Notes: generated by a model from the sequence alone, not told the origin. Shown: positions 1 through 8,103, counted from the first letter of the stretch. The stretch: 64,000 nucleotides of DNA from JAUYIV01 sp040882645 (GCA_040882645.1 JBBEAX010000047.1:45991-109990); one strand, 5' to 3'. Numbers and translations: made by a program.

Positions 1-40
1 TCCTTCTTCCTGGCGATTGGCCGGTCTACTGGTCGGCAGC

Positions 41-54
41 TAATCGCTAATCGC
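41..54 (+). repeat. Two-copy heptamer repeat (TAATCGC)
   Basis: Two exact tandem copies of the heptamer TAATCGC lie just downstream of the first gene. This is the shortest member of the 7-bp array family seen through the window. Bases 1-62 otherwise hold no gene that I can support. Confidence 0.5.
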
Positions 55-62
55 CGGGCTCG

Positions 63-386
63 TCAGAGCCCTCTCGCGAATGCCTCTACCTGGGCGGGGA
101 GGCAGTTCTGGAGGGCTCGTCGTCGGACCATTCCCCAGAACATTGTGGCCAGCATTCCCTTCGGTTCGGCGTCCATCGACACCGCGATCTCGTCGGGGGT
201 GATCTCCACGGCGATTGCACCGCGGATTTCGGGCGAGTCGAGGATGAGGCGCATGCGCTCATTGGCACCGATTCGGGCACCGTCGTCGGCGTGGGTGGCC
301 TCCCGCACTTCCTCGATCGGCCCGATGTTCCTCCAGGTTTCCGCCCGCTGAAGTGCGGCCCACACCTTGGGCGTCGTCACTGTCAC
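63..386 (-). CDS. Hypothetical protein, 107 aa
   Basis: This is a small soluble protein of 107 residues with a GTG start. It has no signal peptide and no obvious membrane segment. The pattern of beta-prone stretches followed by a C-terminal helix would fit a small SRPBCC- or ribosome-associated-type fold, but I do not recognise the family. It lies downstream of, and in the same direction as, a lipoprotein gene and an M23 peptidase gene. No function is proposed. Confidence 0.6.
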   Translation of the reverse strand: MTVTTPKVWAALQRAETWRNIGPIEEVREATHADDGARIGANERMRLILDSPEIRGAIAVEITPDEIAVSMDAEPKGMLATMFWGMVRRRALQNCLPAQVEAFARGL

Positions 387-436
387 GGAGGCGGTGTGGG
401 GTATCGGGCACTGTGTCGGGCCGATAGCCCGCGGGG

Positions 437-919
437 TCAGCAGGCCAGGGAGACGACGTACCCGAGGCCTTCCGCCTGCCGCCTGACTGCGTCACAGGCA
501 CTGGTGACCCGGTTGGCCAGCGCATCGATCTCGCTGGACGCAAGCAAGGCCTCGCCGAACGACTCGGAACCGAGCCCGGCCGTATCGGCGAGGAAGGACT
601 GGCCCGCCGCGATCAAGTCCTCGAATGCGGCGATCAGCACGAGGTGCTCGGGTTCGAGCTGGTCGGGGGGAGCGAGTGCCTCGATCGCAGCAAGCGCCGT
701 CCGTCGGGCGTCGACCACTTCGGCGACCTGCTCGTGGGTTGGTGCCGCCCCCGGCGGCAGCGCCTCGAAGGAGTCACGGGTCATCTGCACCGTGATTCCC
801 GACAGGTCGTTCAGGTAGCCCTCCACGGAAGGCGGCGAGCCACACGCGCTCAGGACAAGAAGCACGAGACCGAGAGCAATGCGCGATGCGCGATGCGCAA
901 CGCGAGGGACGTCAGACAC
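437..919 (-). CDS. Small lipoprotein, unknown function
   Basis: The 160-residue product starts with a basic n-region and a hydrophobic stretch ending in the lipobox LSAC (Cys about residue 26), so it should be lipid-anchored outside the membrane. The mature part is helical and rich in Ala, Glu and Leu, with a second Cys and a terminal Cys that could form a disulfide. The GTG start follows a GGAGGT-like element closely. The signal-peptide codons coincide with a heptamer repeat (879-899), so repeat expansion may have shaped the n-region. No family is recognised. Confidence 0.65.
   Translation of the reverse strand: MSDVPRVAHRASRIALGLVLLVLSACGSPPSVEGYLNDLSGITVQMTRDSFEALPPGAAPTHEQVAEVVDARRTALAAIEALAPPDQLEPEHLVLIAAFEDLIAAGQSFLADTAGLGSESFGEALLASSEIDALANRVTSACDAVRRQAEGLGYVVSLAC
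879..899. repeat. Heptamer repeat, unit ATGCGCG (3 copies)
   Basis: Three near-exact tandem copies of ATGCGCG overlap the start of the lipoprotein gene at 437-919. The repeat is read in frame as part of that signal peptide. Confidence 0.7.
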
Positions 920-945
920 CTCCGTTAGCCCTCGACCCGTCTGTC

Positions 946-974
946 GAATTGCGAATTGCGAATTGCGAATTGCG
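946..974. repeat. Heptamer repeat, unit GAATTGC (4 copies)
   Basis: Four exact copies of GAATTGC lie between the lipoprotein gene and the M23 peptidase gene. The reverse complement of the same unit occurs four times at 15821-15848, so one sequence family is present at two distant sites. Confidence 0.85.
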
Positions 975-987
975 GGCCGAGCGAAGC

Positions 988-1005
988 GAGGCCTCGCGAG
1001 GCCTC
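988..1005. terminator. Perfect 18-bp palindrome at M23 gene end
   Basis: GAGGCCTCGCGAGGCCTC is a perfect palindrome that overlaps the stop codon of the M23 peptidase gene (stop at 1004-1006). It could form a terminator-like hairpin, although no T-run follows. Confidence 0.4.
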
Positions 1006-2137
1006 AGCCGCACGCCGACAGGGCCTGGACACCCAGGTAGTCGGCCAGGGCTCTGCGGGTACTCGGCCCGAGCTTGCCGTCCACCGTCAGACCGCCGTAT
1101 TCCTTCTGGAAATCGGCAAGTGCCTCCTGGGTCTTCGGTCCGAACACACCGTCGGCGGGACCCGGCTTGAAGCCGGCGATCGAGAGCAGTTCCTGGAGGT
1201 ACTTGACGTCCTGACCGCGGTACCCGGGCCGAATGATCCGGCCGCCGGGGTCGAGCGCCGGGAGCGAGCCCAGCATCTCCGACACCGTCTCGACTGCTCT
1301 GCGGGTCTGAGGCCCGACGACTCCATCGGGGGTGATTCCGCGGCTTCGCTGGAATGCCTTGAGGCTGTTCTCGGTGAGCGGCCCCAGCACGCCGTCGTCC
1401 GATCCGGGGTTGTAGCCGGCGGCAGCGAGGAAGCGCTGCAGCTGACGTACCGCTTGTCCCTCGTCGCCGCGGCGGAGGAACTCCTTGCGGGCGAACAGGG
1501 CGTCGAGCGACCCGGATTCGGGCGGAGCGCAGTTGGACGGTGCATTGCCTTCGGCACCTCTGAGGGCTTGGTAGGGGTTTACCGCAGTGCCATGGTTGTC
1601 GTACAGCTCGAAGTGGAGATGGGGCGAAGTGCCCTCGGCGTTGCCGCTGTCGCCGACGTACCCGACGATCTGGCCGGCGGTGACCCGGGTACCCAGCTCG
1701 ATGCCAGGGGCGATTCCCCAACCCTGGCCGTCATCGGTGCCGGGGGTGTCGTTGTTGAGGTGGATGTAGACGGTTTCCCAACCATCGGTGTGGCGGATCG
1801 CCAGTGTGCAACACCGGCCCTTGTAGCTGGCGTAGCTGGAGCCGTTGACTCGGACAACGGTGCCGTCGTGAGCGGCGAGCACCGGGACCATCTTGGCGGC
1901 CATGATGTCGGCGGCGTGGTGGATCCCGTTTCCGCGGCGGGCAAAGAATGTGTCGCCGTAGCGGTTGGTGCCGGCGACCGGGAAGGTGAGGTCGTAGTCG
2001 ACCATGTCGCCGTAGTCGTGGCTGGGCCCGTTGCGTGGAGTCTCGTGGTTGGCACTGGCCACGGGGGCGAGCAGGGTCATCGCCACTGCCGCGAGAAGCC
2101 CCACCACTCCCAGTCGGGTCGATCTGTTCGGTCGCAT
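1004..2137 (-). CDS. Secreted M23 metallopeptidase with two peptidoglycan-binding domains
   Basis: The predicted role is a cell-wall endopeptidase acting outside the cell. The chosen ATG gives a 377-residue protein that opens with a clear signal peptide (about residues 8-29, ending APVASA). An upstream TTG at 2194 would add 19 charged residues and is less likely. The LytM/M23 domain spans about 60-190 and carries the zinc ligands HxxxD (H73, D77) and HLH (H173, H175). Two PG_binding_1 repeats follow (about 222-285 and 305-368), each with the typical D-G-x-x-G-P-x-T core. Four cysteines (C109, C110, C203, C376) may form disulfides. Confidence 0.9.
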   Translation of the reverse strand: MRPNRSTRLGVVGLLAAVAMTLLAPVASANHETPRNGPSHDYGDMVDYDLTFPVAGTNRYGDTFFARRGNGIHHAADIMAAKMVPVLAAHDGTVVRVNGSSYASYKGRCCTLAIRHTDGWETVYIHLNNDTPGTDDGQGWGIAPGIELGTRVTAGQIVGYVGDSGNAEGTSPHLHFELYDNHGTAVNPYQALRGAEGNAPSNCAPPESGSLDALFARKEFLRRGDEGQAVRQLQRFLAAAGYNPGSDDGVLGPLTENSLKAFQRSRGITPDGVVGPQTRRAVETVSEMLGSLPALDPGGRIIRPGYRGQDVKYLQELLSIAGFKPGPADGVFGPKTQEALADFQKEYGGLTVDGKLGPSTRRALADYLGVQALSACG

Positions 2138-2332
2138 GTCGTTCCCGTCTTCGGCCGGTGTCGACTTCGACTTGCGTCGAAAAGGAGTCCGCAACGCTAA
2201 CCCAAGATCGCGAAAACCGAAAGTGCGGTTACAGCCGCGATCAGTGCCGACGCCGGTCAGCCTGGCACAGTCAGAAACTTAGGCGAGTCTCAACCCAGGG
2301 TCATTGGACTCTGCTGGGGATCTCTGGATGGG

Positions 2333-3421
2333 TCATTCCACGGCAGACCGGTCTGGGAGGAGGCTGGGGTCGGGCGAGCCCCGCAGCTCCGGATGTCCGT
2401 GCGAGGCGATGTACGCCGGAATCAAACGGCCCACCACCGAGCCGTCGGGTTCGATGACGATCTCGGCCACTCCGGTGGTGGAGATGATCGGGCCGAGGCT
2501 AGGCCATACGAAGTTGCCCATGCTCCAGAACACCGGGACCCCATCGATGACTTCGAGGGGCTGGAGCCGGTGGGGGTGGTGGCCCACGATGGCATCCGCT
2601 CCGGCGGCGATCATCGCCTGGGCGCGCATTCGGTCGCCCGAAGTGGGCTGCGCGGTGAGCTCGACCCCCCAGTGGACCGTAGCGATCACCACATCCGCCT
2701 GGGCGGCCGCGGCGGCGATCGCCGCGGTGACGTTGTCGACGGTGGCCGGGGCGACGCCGGGGCGGCCGGGGCCGGCGAACCAGGCTCCTCCCCCGGAGAT
2801 GCCTGAGAACCCGACCACCGCCACCCGCCACCCCTCGATCTCGAAGATCGCAGGGAGGTTTGCCTCGACCAGATCGCTCCCCGCCCCCACCGGGTGGATG
2901 CCGTGGGCCGACAGGTTCTGCCGTCCCTCGACCAATGCCGCCCTCCCCATGTCACCGGCGTGGTTGTTGGCGAGGCTCGCCACGTCCACTCCGGCAGCCC
3001 GCATCGGAGCCAGTGCGGCGAGGGGGCAACGGAACTGCCACTCCTTGTCGATCGGGCTCCCGAGCGCGGACGGGCTGCATTCGAGGTTGACGATCGAGAG
3101 ATGATCACGCTGGAAGATGCCTCGCAGGCCGGCCCACGGCGATTCGTATCCGGTGTGCCCAAAGATGGCGTTGTGGCCGAGATCGAAGTTGACGTCCCCC
3201 ACGGCGTGGATCACCAGCCGGCCCCGCTCCGGAGGTGACGGCACCGCGCTCCCAGTGACGGGGGTGGCGGCGGTCGCCGGCGTGGTGACGGTGGTCGCGG
3301 GCGTGAGCGTCGTCGGCGCGGACGCAGTGGTGCTCGGGGCGAGCGTCGGCGATTCCGGCTCTGCCGCCGCCTGCCCACAGGCGGCGAGCAGTGCGGTCGC
3401 GACGAAGGTGGCTACGCGCAA
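2333..3421 (-). CDS. CapA-family lipoprotein (PGA_cap metallophosphatase fold)
   Basis: The family is typified by the poly-gamma-glutamate capsule protein CapA; here the substrate is unknown. The protein begins at a TTG preceded by a GGGGG element and runs 362 residues. A lipobox (LLAACG, Cys15) is followed by a Thr/Pro/Ala linker to about residue 75. The CapA domain then shows AVGDVNFD, the LANNH motif, HWG and GHHPH, the metal-binding signatures of this calcineurin-like fold. The open frame continues far upstream in the antisense direction over the deacetylase gene, but that extension has no family similarity. It is divergent from the MshB-like gene. Confidence 0.85.
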   Translation of the reverse strand: MRVATFVATALLAACGQAAAEPESPTLAPSTTASAPTTLTPATTVTTPATAATPVTGSAVPSPPERGRLVIHAVGDVNFDLGHNAIFGHTGYESPWAGLRGIFQRDHLSIVNLECSPSALGSPIDKEWQFRCPLAALAPMRAAGVDVASLANNHAGDMGRAALVEGRQNLSAHGIHPVGAGSDLVEANLPAIFEIEGWRVAVVGFSGISGGGAWFAGPGRPGVAPATVDNVTAAIAAAAAQADVVIATVHWGVELTAQPTSGDRMRAQAMIAAGADAIVGHHPHRLQPLEVIDGVPVFWSMGNFVWPSLGPIISTTGVAEIVIEPDGSVVGRLIPAYIASHGHPELRGSPDPSLLPDRSAVE

Positions 3422-3488
3422 TGGGACCCCCGATTGCCCCGCAATGTAATGGTCGGCGCGCTGCCGCCTTGCGACCTTCCGGGGGCTG

Positions 3489-3494
3489 TACGCT
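3489..3494 (+). promoter_or_regulatory. Candidate -10 box for the MshB-like gene
   Basis: TACGCT lies 8 nt before the ATG at 3503, preceded by GGCTG, the same context seen before meaB and the flippase gene. The leader would be absent or only a few nt long. Confidence 0.4.
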
Positions 3495-3502
3495 CCTCCG
3501 CC

Positions 3503-4351
3503 ATGTCCGGTTTGCTCGCCTTTCACGCTCACCCCGACGACGAGTCGATTTCGATGGGCGGCACCCTTGCCGAATATGCGTCGCGGGGGGTGCCGGTCAC
3601 CGTGGTGACGGCGACCAGGGGGGAGGCCGGCGAGATCCACAATCGGGACGACGCGGATGAGGTCCGTCCCGTGCTCGGCGACATCAGAGAAGCTGAAGAA
3701 CGCGCCGCATGCCGGGTGCTCGGGGTAGAGGACATCGAGTTCCTCGGCTACCGGGACTCGGGGATGATGGGCACCGGGGACAATGCCCACGCCGACTCGT
3801 TCTGGGGCGCCGATTTCACCGAGGCCGTCGGCCGTTTGGTCAGGGTCATTCGGGCACGGCAACCGCAGGTCGTCACCGCCTACGACCCCTTCGGGGGGTA
3901 CGGCCACCCCGACCACATCCAGGTTCATCGTGTCGGTACCGCAGCGTTCTTTGCGTCCGCCGACATCGGCCGATATCCCCTTCTTCCAGGCGAGGAACCC
4001 TGGCAAGCCCCTCGCCTCTACTGGGCGACCTGGTCGCGTGAGCGGATGCGGCGCATCCGGCGCGAGATGTCGACCGACCTCGGCGCCGACGGCGAGCCGG
4101 AGGAACCCAGTTCCGGAACACTCCCGGAGCACATCACGACCCGGCGCGACGTCTCGGCGTGGCTTCATCTCAAGCAGGGCGCCCTGCTCTGCCACGACAG
4201 CCAGTTCGCGGCGGACTCCTGGATCCGCACGCTGCCCGAGGGGCGGATGAGTGAGTTCCTCGCCGAAGAGGTCTTCGTCCGCGCCTTCTCGACGGTTCCC
4301 GGCGACCCCGCCGACCCGGATCTTCTCGCGGGGCTCCCGGCCAATGGCTGA
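3503..4351 (+). CDS. mshB: PIG-L family zinc deacetylase, MshB-like
   Basis: MshB removes acetate from GlcNAc-inositol, the second step of mycothiol synthesis; the paralogue Mca cleaves mycothiol conjugates. The 282-residue protein has the zinc motif AHPDDE (H10, D13) near its start and GHPDH with H138 as third ligand. The RDSGM-GT segment, the DP-x-GGYGHPDH context and the DLLAGL tail resemble MshB more than Mca. I start at the ATG of MSGLLAFHAHPDD because the frame upstream lacks family sequence and a -10 box sits just before. The next gene overlaps by 8 nt. The exact substrate remains inferred. Confidence 0.82.
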   Translation: MSGLLAFHAHPDDESISMGGTLAEYASRGVPVTVVTATRGEAGEIHNRDDADEVRPVLGDIREAEERAACRVLGVEDIEFLGYRDSGMMGTGDNAHADSFWGADFTEAVGRLVRVIRARQPQVVTAYDPFGGYGHPDHIQVHRVGTAAFFASADIGRYPLLPGEEPWQAPRLYWATWSRERMRRIRREMSTDLGADGEPEEPSSGTLPEHITTRRDVSAWLHLKQGALLCHDSQFAADSWIRTLPEGRMSEFLAEEVFVRAFSTVPGDPADPDLLAGLPANG

Positions 4352-5015
4352 CTCCGCCGCGGTCCACGAGCCCGCCACTGGCCCCTCACTGCCGGCCCGC
4401 CTCAACGTGCTCCTCGCTCTCGCCGGAGTGGCGGCTGCGCTGACGCTCGTCTTCCTCTCGATGCGGAGCGTCATGGAGATCGGCGGCGCCTGTGCGTCGG
4501 GCGGTCCGTTCGTGCCGATCCGCCCTTGTCCCCGCGGAGTGCCCGGCCTCTTGATCGGCGGCGTCTGGGGCGGGATGGTCCTCGTGTTCGTCTATGTATT
4601 TCTTTCGATCCGCCACCGGGTGCCGAGCTTCGCTGCCCTTATCTGGCCGGCCCTTTTCATCTCCCTCGGATGGAACTTTCTCGAATATGGCATCAGCCCA
4701 CCTTTTGGCGAGGGCCTGGCGTGGGGATGGCTGGTGTGCGGAGTCCTGTTCATGCTCATGGGGGGCATCCCGCTCTGGATCTGGGTCAGCGTGGTGCGCC
4801 GCCAGGGCATGACGCGGGCGGCGTCACGGATCCCACTGTCGTTGCGGCCGGTGGCGGGCATTCCCCGGAGGGTGTCGTTCCCGTCCGCTGGCAGTGGCAG
4901 AGCCGAAGACCTCGCATCCGTTCTCGAGCGACTCGATGCGTTGCACCGAAGTGGCGCGCTGGACGACTCGGAGTACAAGGCGGCGAAGCGTCGGGCGATT
5001 GCGGGTGGGTCGTGA
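4344..5015 (+). CDS. Membrane protein with C-terminal SHOCT domain
   Basis: The 223-residue protein has about four hydrophobic segments (roughly residues 20-40, 68-90, 97-118 and 124-150). A basic linker follows, then a C-terminal SHOCT-type helical motif at about 190-220 (LERLDALHRSGALDDSEY). SHOCT motifs are common at the ends of bacterial membrane proteins and are thought to mediate oligomerisation. The start overlaps the end of the deacetylase gene by 8 nt, so the two are probably co-translated. No enzymatic motif is visible. Confidence 0.75.
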   Translation: MADSAAVHEPATGPSLPARLNVLLALAGVAAALTLVFLSMRSVMEIGGACASGGPFVPIRPCPRGVPGLLIGGVWGGMVLVFVYVFLSIRHRVPSFAALIWPALFISLGWNFLEYGISPPFGEGLAWGWLVCGVLFMLMGGIPLWIWVSVVRRQGMTRAASRIPLSLRPVAGIPRRVSFPSAGSGRAEDLASVLERLDALHRSGALDDSEYKAAKRRAIAGGS

Positions 5016-5107
5016 TAGGCCCGTGGGGGTGGATCGTCGCCCAGTCGGCGGCGGTCGCCAGCGGCATTTGGTTCGCCATCTGGTTGTTCGAGGTGGTCAC
5101 TCGCTGA
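5012..5107 (+). CDS. Possible 31-aa single-span membrane protein
   Basis: A GTG start overlaps the stop of the SHOCT protein gene in a GTGA arrangement, the coupling used throughout this window. The 31-residue product is almost entirely one hydrophobic, Trp-rich helix (about residues 4-28) ending in VTR. GGTGGG just upstream could act as a ribosome site. Its size means chance cannot be excluded; conservation in relatives would decide. Confidence 0.35.
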   Translation: MIGPWGWIVAQSAAVASGIWFAIWLFEVVTR

Positions 5108-5129
5108 GGCGAGTCCCGGTGAGTCGACA

Positions 5130-5135
5130 TACCAT
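5130..5135 (+). promoter_or_regulatory. -10 box TACCAT, leaderless arrangement
   Basis: TACCAT ends exactly 6 nt before the ATG at 5142, so transcription should begin at or next to the start codon. Confidence 0.55.
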
Positions 5136-5141
5136 CGGCTG

Positions 5142-5960
5142 ATGCGTACTGAAGCGCGGGAGGCCTGGCGCCGGGCACTCGACTCGTGGGCGCTCCCCGA
5201 GCGGCTGCTTGCCGGCGTCGACGACTCCCCGTTCTCGTGGCCGGCGCATCTGTACGAGCGAATGATCGCCCTGGACTCGGAATCGCCGGTGGTGGCGATG
5301 GCAGCCGGCCTGATGGGAGATGGGGGGAGCGTTCTCGACGTTGGAGCGGGCGCCGGCCGGCTCGCCCTGCCCTTGGCAGAGCGTGGTCACCGGGTCACCG
5401 CGGTGGAGCGGGACGAGGGGATGGCGCAGGCCCTGGGTGATGCTGCGGGGCGAGCGGGGCTGGATGTCACCCGGATCGTCGGAACATGGCCCCAAGTCGC
5501 GGGCAACGCCGGGATCCACGACCTGTGCGTTTCCGGGCATGTCGTGTTCGACGTTCCCGCGATCGGCCCCTTTCTCGAGGCGATGAATCGGTGCGCCCGT
5601 CGTGCTGTCATCATCGAGATGACCCCGCGTCACCCGTGGTCCGGGCTGAGCAGGTATTACCGAGCACTCCATGGCATCGATCGGCCGACTCGCCCGACCG
5701 TCGACGACTTCGTCCGGGTCGTCGAAGAGGTGGTCGGGGTGGCCCCGGAGGTCGAGTGGCGGACGGTACCGGCCGCCTTCCGTTTCGCCGATACCCAGGA
5801 ACTTCTCGAGTTCTATCGCCGCCGGCTGCTGGTGCCACCCGCCAGATCATTGGAGGCCGCGGCGATTCTCGAGCCCGACATCCATCGCCTCGACGACGGC
5901 TGGCTGGTCCTCGGTGCGCCCGAGCGCGAGGTGGTGACAGTGCGGTGGAGTAGGTCGTAG
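5142..5960 (+). CDS. Class I SAM-dependent methyltransferase
   Basis: The 272-residue protein carries methyltransferase motif I, VLDVGAGAGRLALPLAERGH, at about residues 64-83. An acidic residue follows after the next strand (AVERDEGMAQAL), the usual Rossmann-type SAM-binding arrangement. The C-terminal half is unlike any specific subfamily I can name, so the substrate is unknown. It follows the SHOCT/small-membrane genes after a 34-nt gap that contains its own -10 element. No Shine-Dalgarno sequence is visible. Confidence 0.8.
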   Translation: MRTEAREAWRRALDSWALPERLLAGVDDSPFSWPAHLYERMIALDSESPVVAMAAGLMGDGGSVLDVGAGAGRLALPLAERGHRVTAVERDEGMAQALGDAAGRAGLDVTRIVGTWPQVAGNAGIHDLCVSGHVVFDVPAIGPFLEAMNRCARRAVIIEMTPRHPWSGLSRYYRALHGIDRPTRPTVDDFVRVVEEVVGVAPEVEWRTVPAAFRFADTQELLEFYRRRLLVPPARSLEAAAILEPDIHRLDDGWLVLGAPEREVVTVRWSRS

Positions 5961-5972
5961 CCCGCTACCCGG

Positions 5973-6001
5973 TTGACAAGGGAGTGGCGGGGGCGTACGG
6001 T
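5973..6001 (+). promoter_or_regulatory. Sigma70-type promoter TTGACA-17-TACGGT
   Basis: A consensus -35 (5973-5978) and a -10 box (5996-6001) are separated by 17 nt, upstream of the first MDR oxidoreductase. It is the best bipartite promoter in the window and implies a leader of about 48 nt. Confidence 0.7.
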
Positions 6002-6023
6002 AAGGGTCATGACGACTAAAACC

Positions 6024-6056
6024 CCGAATGCCCGGGTGCTGAAAGGTGGCATTCGG
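6024..6056 (+). promoter_or_regulatory. Hairpin over the ribosome site of the MDR gene
   Basis: CCGAATGCC (6024-6032) pairs perfectly with GGCATTCGG (6048-6056). The 15-nt loop holds AAAGG, the likely ribosome-binding site, and the last stem base is the G of the GTG start. The fold would expose or mask the start and may control translation. Confidence 0.45.
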
Positions 6057-7012
6057 TGAGGGCGGTAGTGCATGACCGGTTCGGTCCGCCGGAGGTGCTG
6101 CGCATCGAAGATGTCCCGGCGCCGGTCCCGAAGGACGACGAAGTCCTCGTTCGCGTCCGGGCGACGACGGTCAGCCAGACCGATTGCCATGTACGCCGCG
6201 CCAGGCCGATTGTCTGGCGTTTCATGATCGGCTTCTTCCGTCCCAAGTGGAGGACGTTGGGGATGGAGTTCGCCGGCGAGATCGAGGCCGTTGGGTCGGC
6301 GGTGACGAAGTTCGCGGTTGGGGACCGCGTGTTCGGGATGAAGAACTATGGAGCCAACGCGGAGCTGGTGACCGCTCGCGAGAGCCGCCTCGTAGCGCAC
6401 CTTCCGGAGGCGATGAGCTTCGAGGAGGGCGCCGCGGTCATCGACGGCGGATTTCAGGGCCTGTTGGCTCTGCGTCGGGGGGGTGTAGGCAAAGGCACCC
6501 GCCTGCTCGTGTACGGTGCCTCGGGCTCGTGCGGAACGGCCTGCGTGCAGCTCGGGCGTCATCTCGGTGCACACGTGACGGCAGTGTGCGGCACGAAGAA
6601 CGTCGAGCTCATGCGCTCGCTCGGCGCCGACATCGTGATCGACTACCAGCGCGAGGACTTCAGGAAGCGCGGCGAGAAGTACGACGTGATCGTGGACGCG
6701 GTCGGGAAGATCGTCGGCATGCGCTACCGCGGCTCGCTCGTCCGCGGCGGGAGGTTCGTGCTCACCGACGGATTCTTGAACGTGGTTGGCGTGCTGCTCA
6801 CCCGCTTTAGCAGCCGCCGGATCGTCGCCTCCTGGCCGCGGTACGACCAGGAGGATCTCCTCCTCCTCAAGCGGCTGCTCGAGACCGGCGAGTACCGGGC
6901 GGTGATCGATCGCGTCTATCCGCTCGAGCGGATTGTCGAGGCGACGGCGTTCGTAGAGACCTGGCAGAAGACCGGCAACGTCGTGCTCACGCTCGACGGC
7001 GGCAGCAACTGA
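6056..7012 (+). CDS. NAD(P)-dependent MDR oxidoreductase, zinc-free type
   Basis: This medium-chain dehydrogenase/reductase (318 aa) resembles the quinone-oxidoreductase/reticulon-4-interacting branch. The N-terminal GroES-like fold (about 1-120) opens with MRAVVHDRFGPPEVL. The Rossmann fold follows, with the nucleotide loop YGASGSCGTACVQLG at about residue 155. The zinc-binding Cys/His set of classical alcohol dehydrogenases is missing. The GTG start is supported by alignment of the first residues to the family. A second, similar gene follows within about 10 nt, which suggests tandem duplication. Confidence 0.82.
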   Translation: MRAVVHDRFGPPEVLRIEDVPAPVPKDDEVLVRVRATTVSQTDCHVRRARPIVWRFMIGFFRPKWRTLGMEFAGEIEAVGSAVTKFAVGDRVFGMKNYGANAELVTARESRLVAHLPEAMSFEEGAAVIDGGFQGLLALRRGGVGKGTRLLVYGASGSCGTACVQLGRHLGAHVTAVCGTKNVELMRSLGADIVIDYQREDFRKRGEKYDVIVDAVGKIVGMRYRGSLVRGGRFVLTDGFLNVVGVLLTRFSSRRIVASWPRYDQEDLLLLKRLLETGEYRAVIDRVYPLERIVEATAFVETWQKTGNVVLTLDGGSN

Positions 7013-7019
7013 CTTTGCG

Positions 7020-7106
7020 ATGAGAGCAGTTGTTGCGACGAGTACGGCGGACCCGAGGTGCTGAGGATCGAGGAGATCGACGAGCCCGATCTCGTCGACG
7101 ACGGCT
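7020..7106 (+). pseudogene. Frameshifted 5' end of the second MDR gene
   Basis: An ATG at 7020 encodes MRAVV, matching the start of the preceding MDR gene, but the frame stops at 7062-7064. Shifting frame near 7034 gives CDEYGGPEVLRIEEID, typical MDR N-terminal sequence. Shifting back near 7104 rejoins the downstream frame. The two changes compensate, so about 70 nt are out of frame. This is either a disabled gene or two draft-sequence errors. Confidence 0.65.
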
Positions 7107-7958
7107 GTGCTCGTGCGCGTTCGCGCTGCGGCGCTCAACCCGACGGATTACATCGCAATGCGCGGATTCTTGCGTCCGTGGACCGGGTGGCGGCGCCCCC
7201 ACCAGCGGGGAGTGGGCATCGACGTCGCCGGCATCGTCGAACGTGTCGGCGCGGAGGTGACAGAACTGGCTGTAGGTGACGCGGTGTTCGGCACCTGTCG
7301 CGGCGCCTTGGCCGAGTACGCCGTCGGCGTCCCGCACAACCTGGCACCCAAGCCCGAGCGGCTGAGCTTCGAGCACGCGGCCGGGATGGGGGTGGCGGGC
7401 ACGATGGCGTTGGAGGCTCTGCGCGATCACGCTCGTCTTCGCGCAGGTCAACGGATTGCCATCACCGGGGCGACCGGCGGCGTCGGAAGCTTCGCCGTGC
7501 AGATAGCCAAGGCGTACGGCACCCACGTAACTGCGCTCTGCCGTACGGAAAACGTCGAGTTGGCTGAGCAGCTCGGCGCCGACCGTGCGGTCGACGACAC
7601 GCGCGACGACTATCTGCGCGGGGAACCGTATGACGCGATCCTCGACAACGGCGGCGGTCGGTCGCTGCGCGCCTTGCGCCGGGCGCTCGCCCCGGGTGGA
7701 GTGGTCGTGCTGAACTGTGGTCAGGATGTCTCACTGATTCTCGCCGGCCATGCCGCGCGGCTGATTCTTCGGCGGCGCGACGTCAAGCAGTTCATCAGGA
7801 AGGTGACTCGCGCCCGCTTGCTCGAGCTCGCTGCCCTCGTCGAGGACGGGAGCGTCACCCCCGTGGTCGACCGCACATACCCGCTCGCCGAAACGCCCGA
7901 TGCGATGCGCTATCTGATGGCGCGCCATCCGCGCGGCAAGGTGGTCGTGACCGTTTAG
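7107..7958 (+). CDS. NAD(P)-dependent MDR oxidoreductase, N-terminally truncated as read
   Basis: From a GTG the intact frame gives 283 residues beginning VLVRVRAAALNPTDY, which lacks the first 30 or so residues of the GroES-like domain. The cofactor loop ITGATGGVGSFAVQ (about residue 118) and the rest of the Rossmann domain are complete. No zinc site is present. With the upstream fragment repaired, the protein would be about the same length as its neighbour at 6056. Activity of the short form is doubtful because the missing strand contributes to the catalytic domain core. Confidence 0.7.
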   Translation: MLVRVRAAALNPTDYIAMRGFLRPWTGWRRPHQRGVGIDVAGIVERVGAEVTELAVGDAVFGTCRGALAEYAVGVPHNLAPKPERLSFEHAAGMGVAGTMALEALRDHARLRAGQRIAITGATGGVGSFAVQIAKAYGTHVTALCRTENVELAEQLGADRAVDDTRDDYLRGEPYDAILDNGGGRSLRALRRALAPGGVVVLNCGQDVSLILAGHAARLILRRRDVKQFIRKVTRARLLELAALVEDGSVTPVVDRTYPLAETPDAMRYLMARHPRGKVVVTV

Positions 7959-8040
7959 TCAGCCGAGGGCATTGACAGCCACACCTGCCCTCTGCCACAT
8001 CGCGAATCGCAGGCCGCGTGCGGCGAGGCCCATCTTGCCC

Positions 8041-8059
8041 ATTGCCAATTGCCAATTGC
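8041..8059. repeat. Heptamer repeat, unit ATTGCCA (2.6 copies)
   Basis: Two full copies and part of a third copy of ATTGCCA lie in the gap before hisA. They are followed by the GAGCNNAGCGAGG motif that also accompanies the repeat at 946 and the BMC-flanking repeats. Confidence 0.65.
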
Positions 8060-8103
8060 GGCCGAGCAGAGCGAGGCCCCCCCCGGCCCCCCACCCATCC
8101 CCC

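Noticed and set aside
3422..4474. Upstream extension of the CapA-like gene to 713 residues
   Set aside because: The extra 351 codons lie antisense to the clear MshB-like gene and show no family sequence. High GC leaves long open antisense frames here.
6056..7958. Alcohol dehydrogenases serving the BMC
   Set aside because: Both are zinc-free MDR proteins without a targeting helix and lie 16 kb away.
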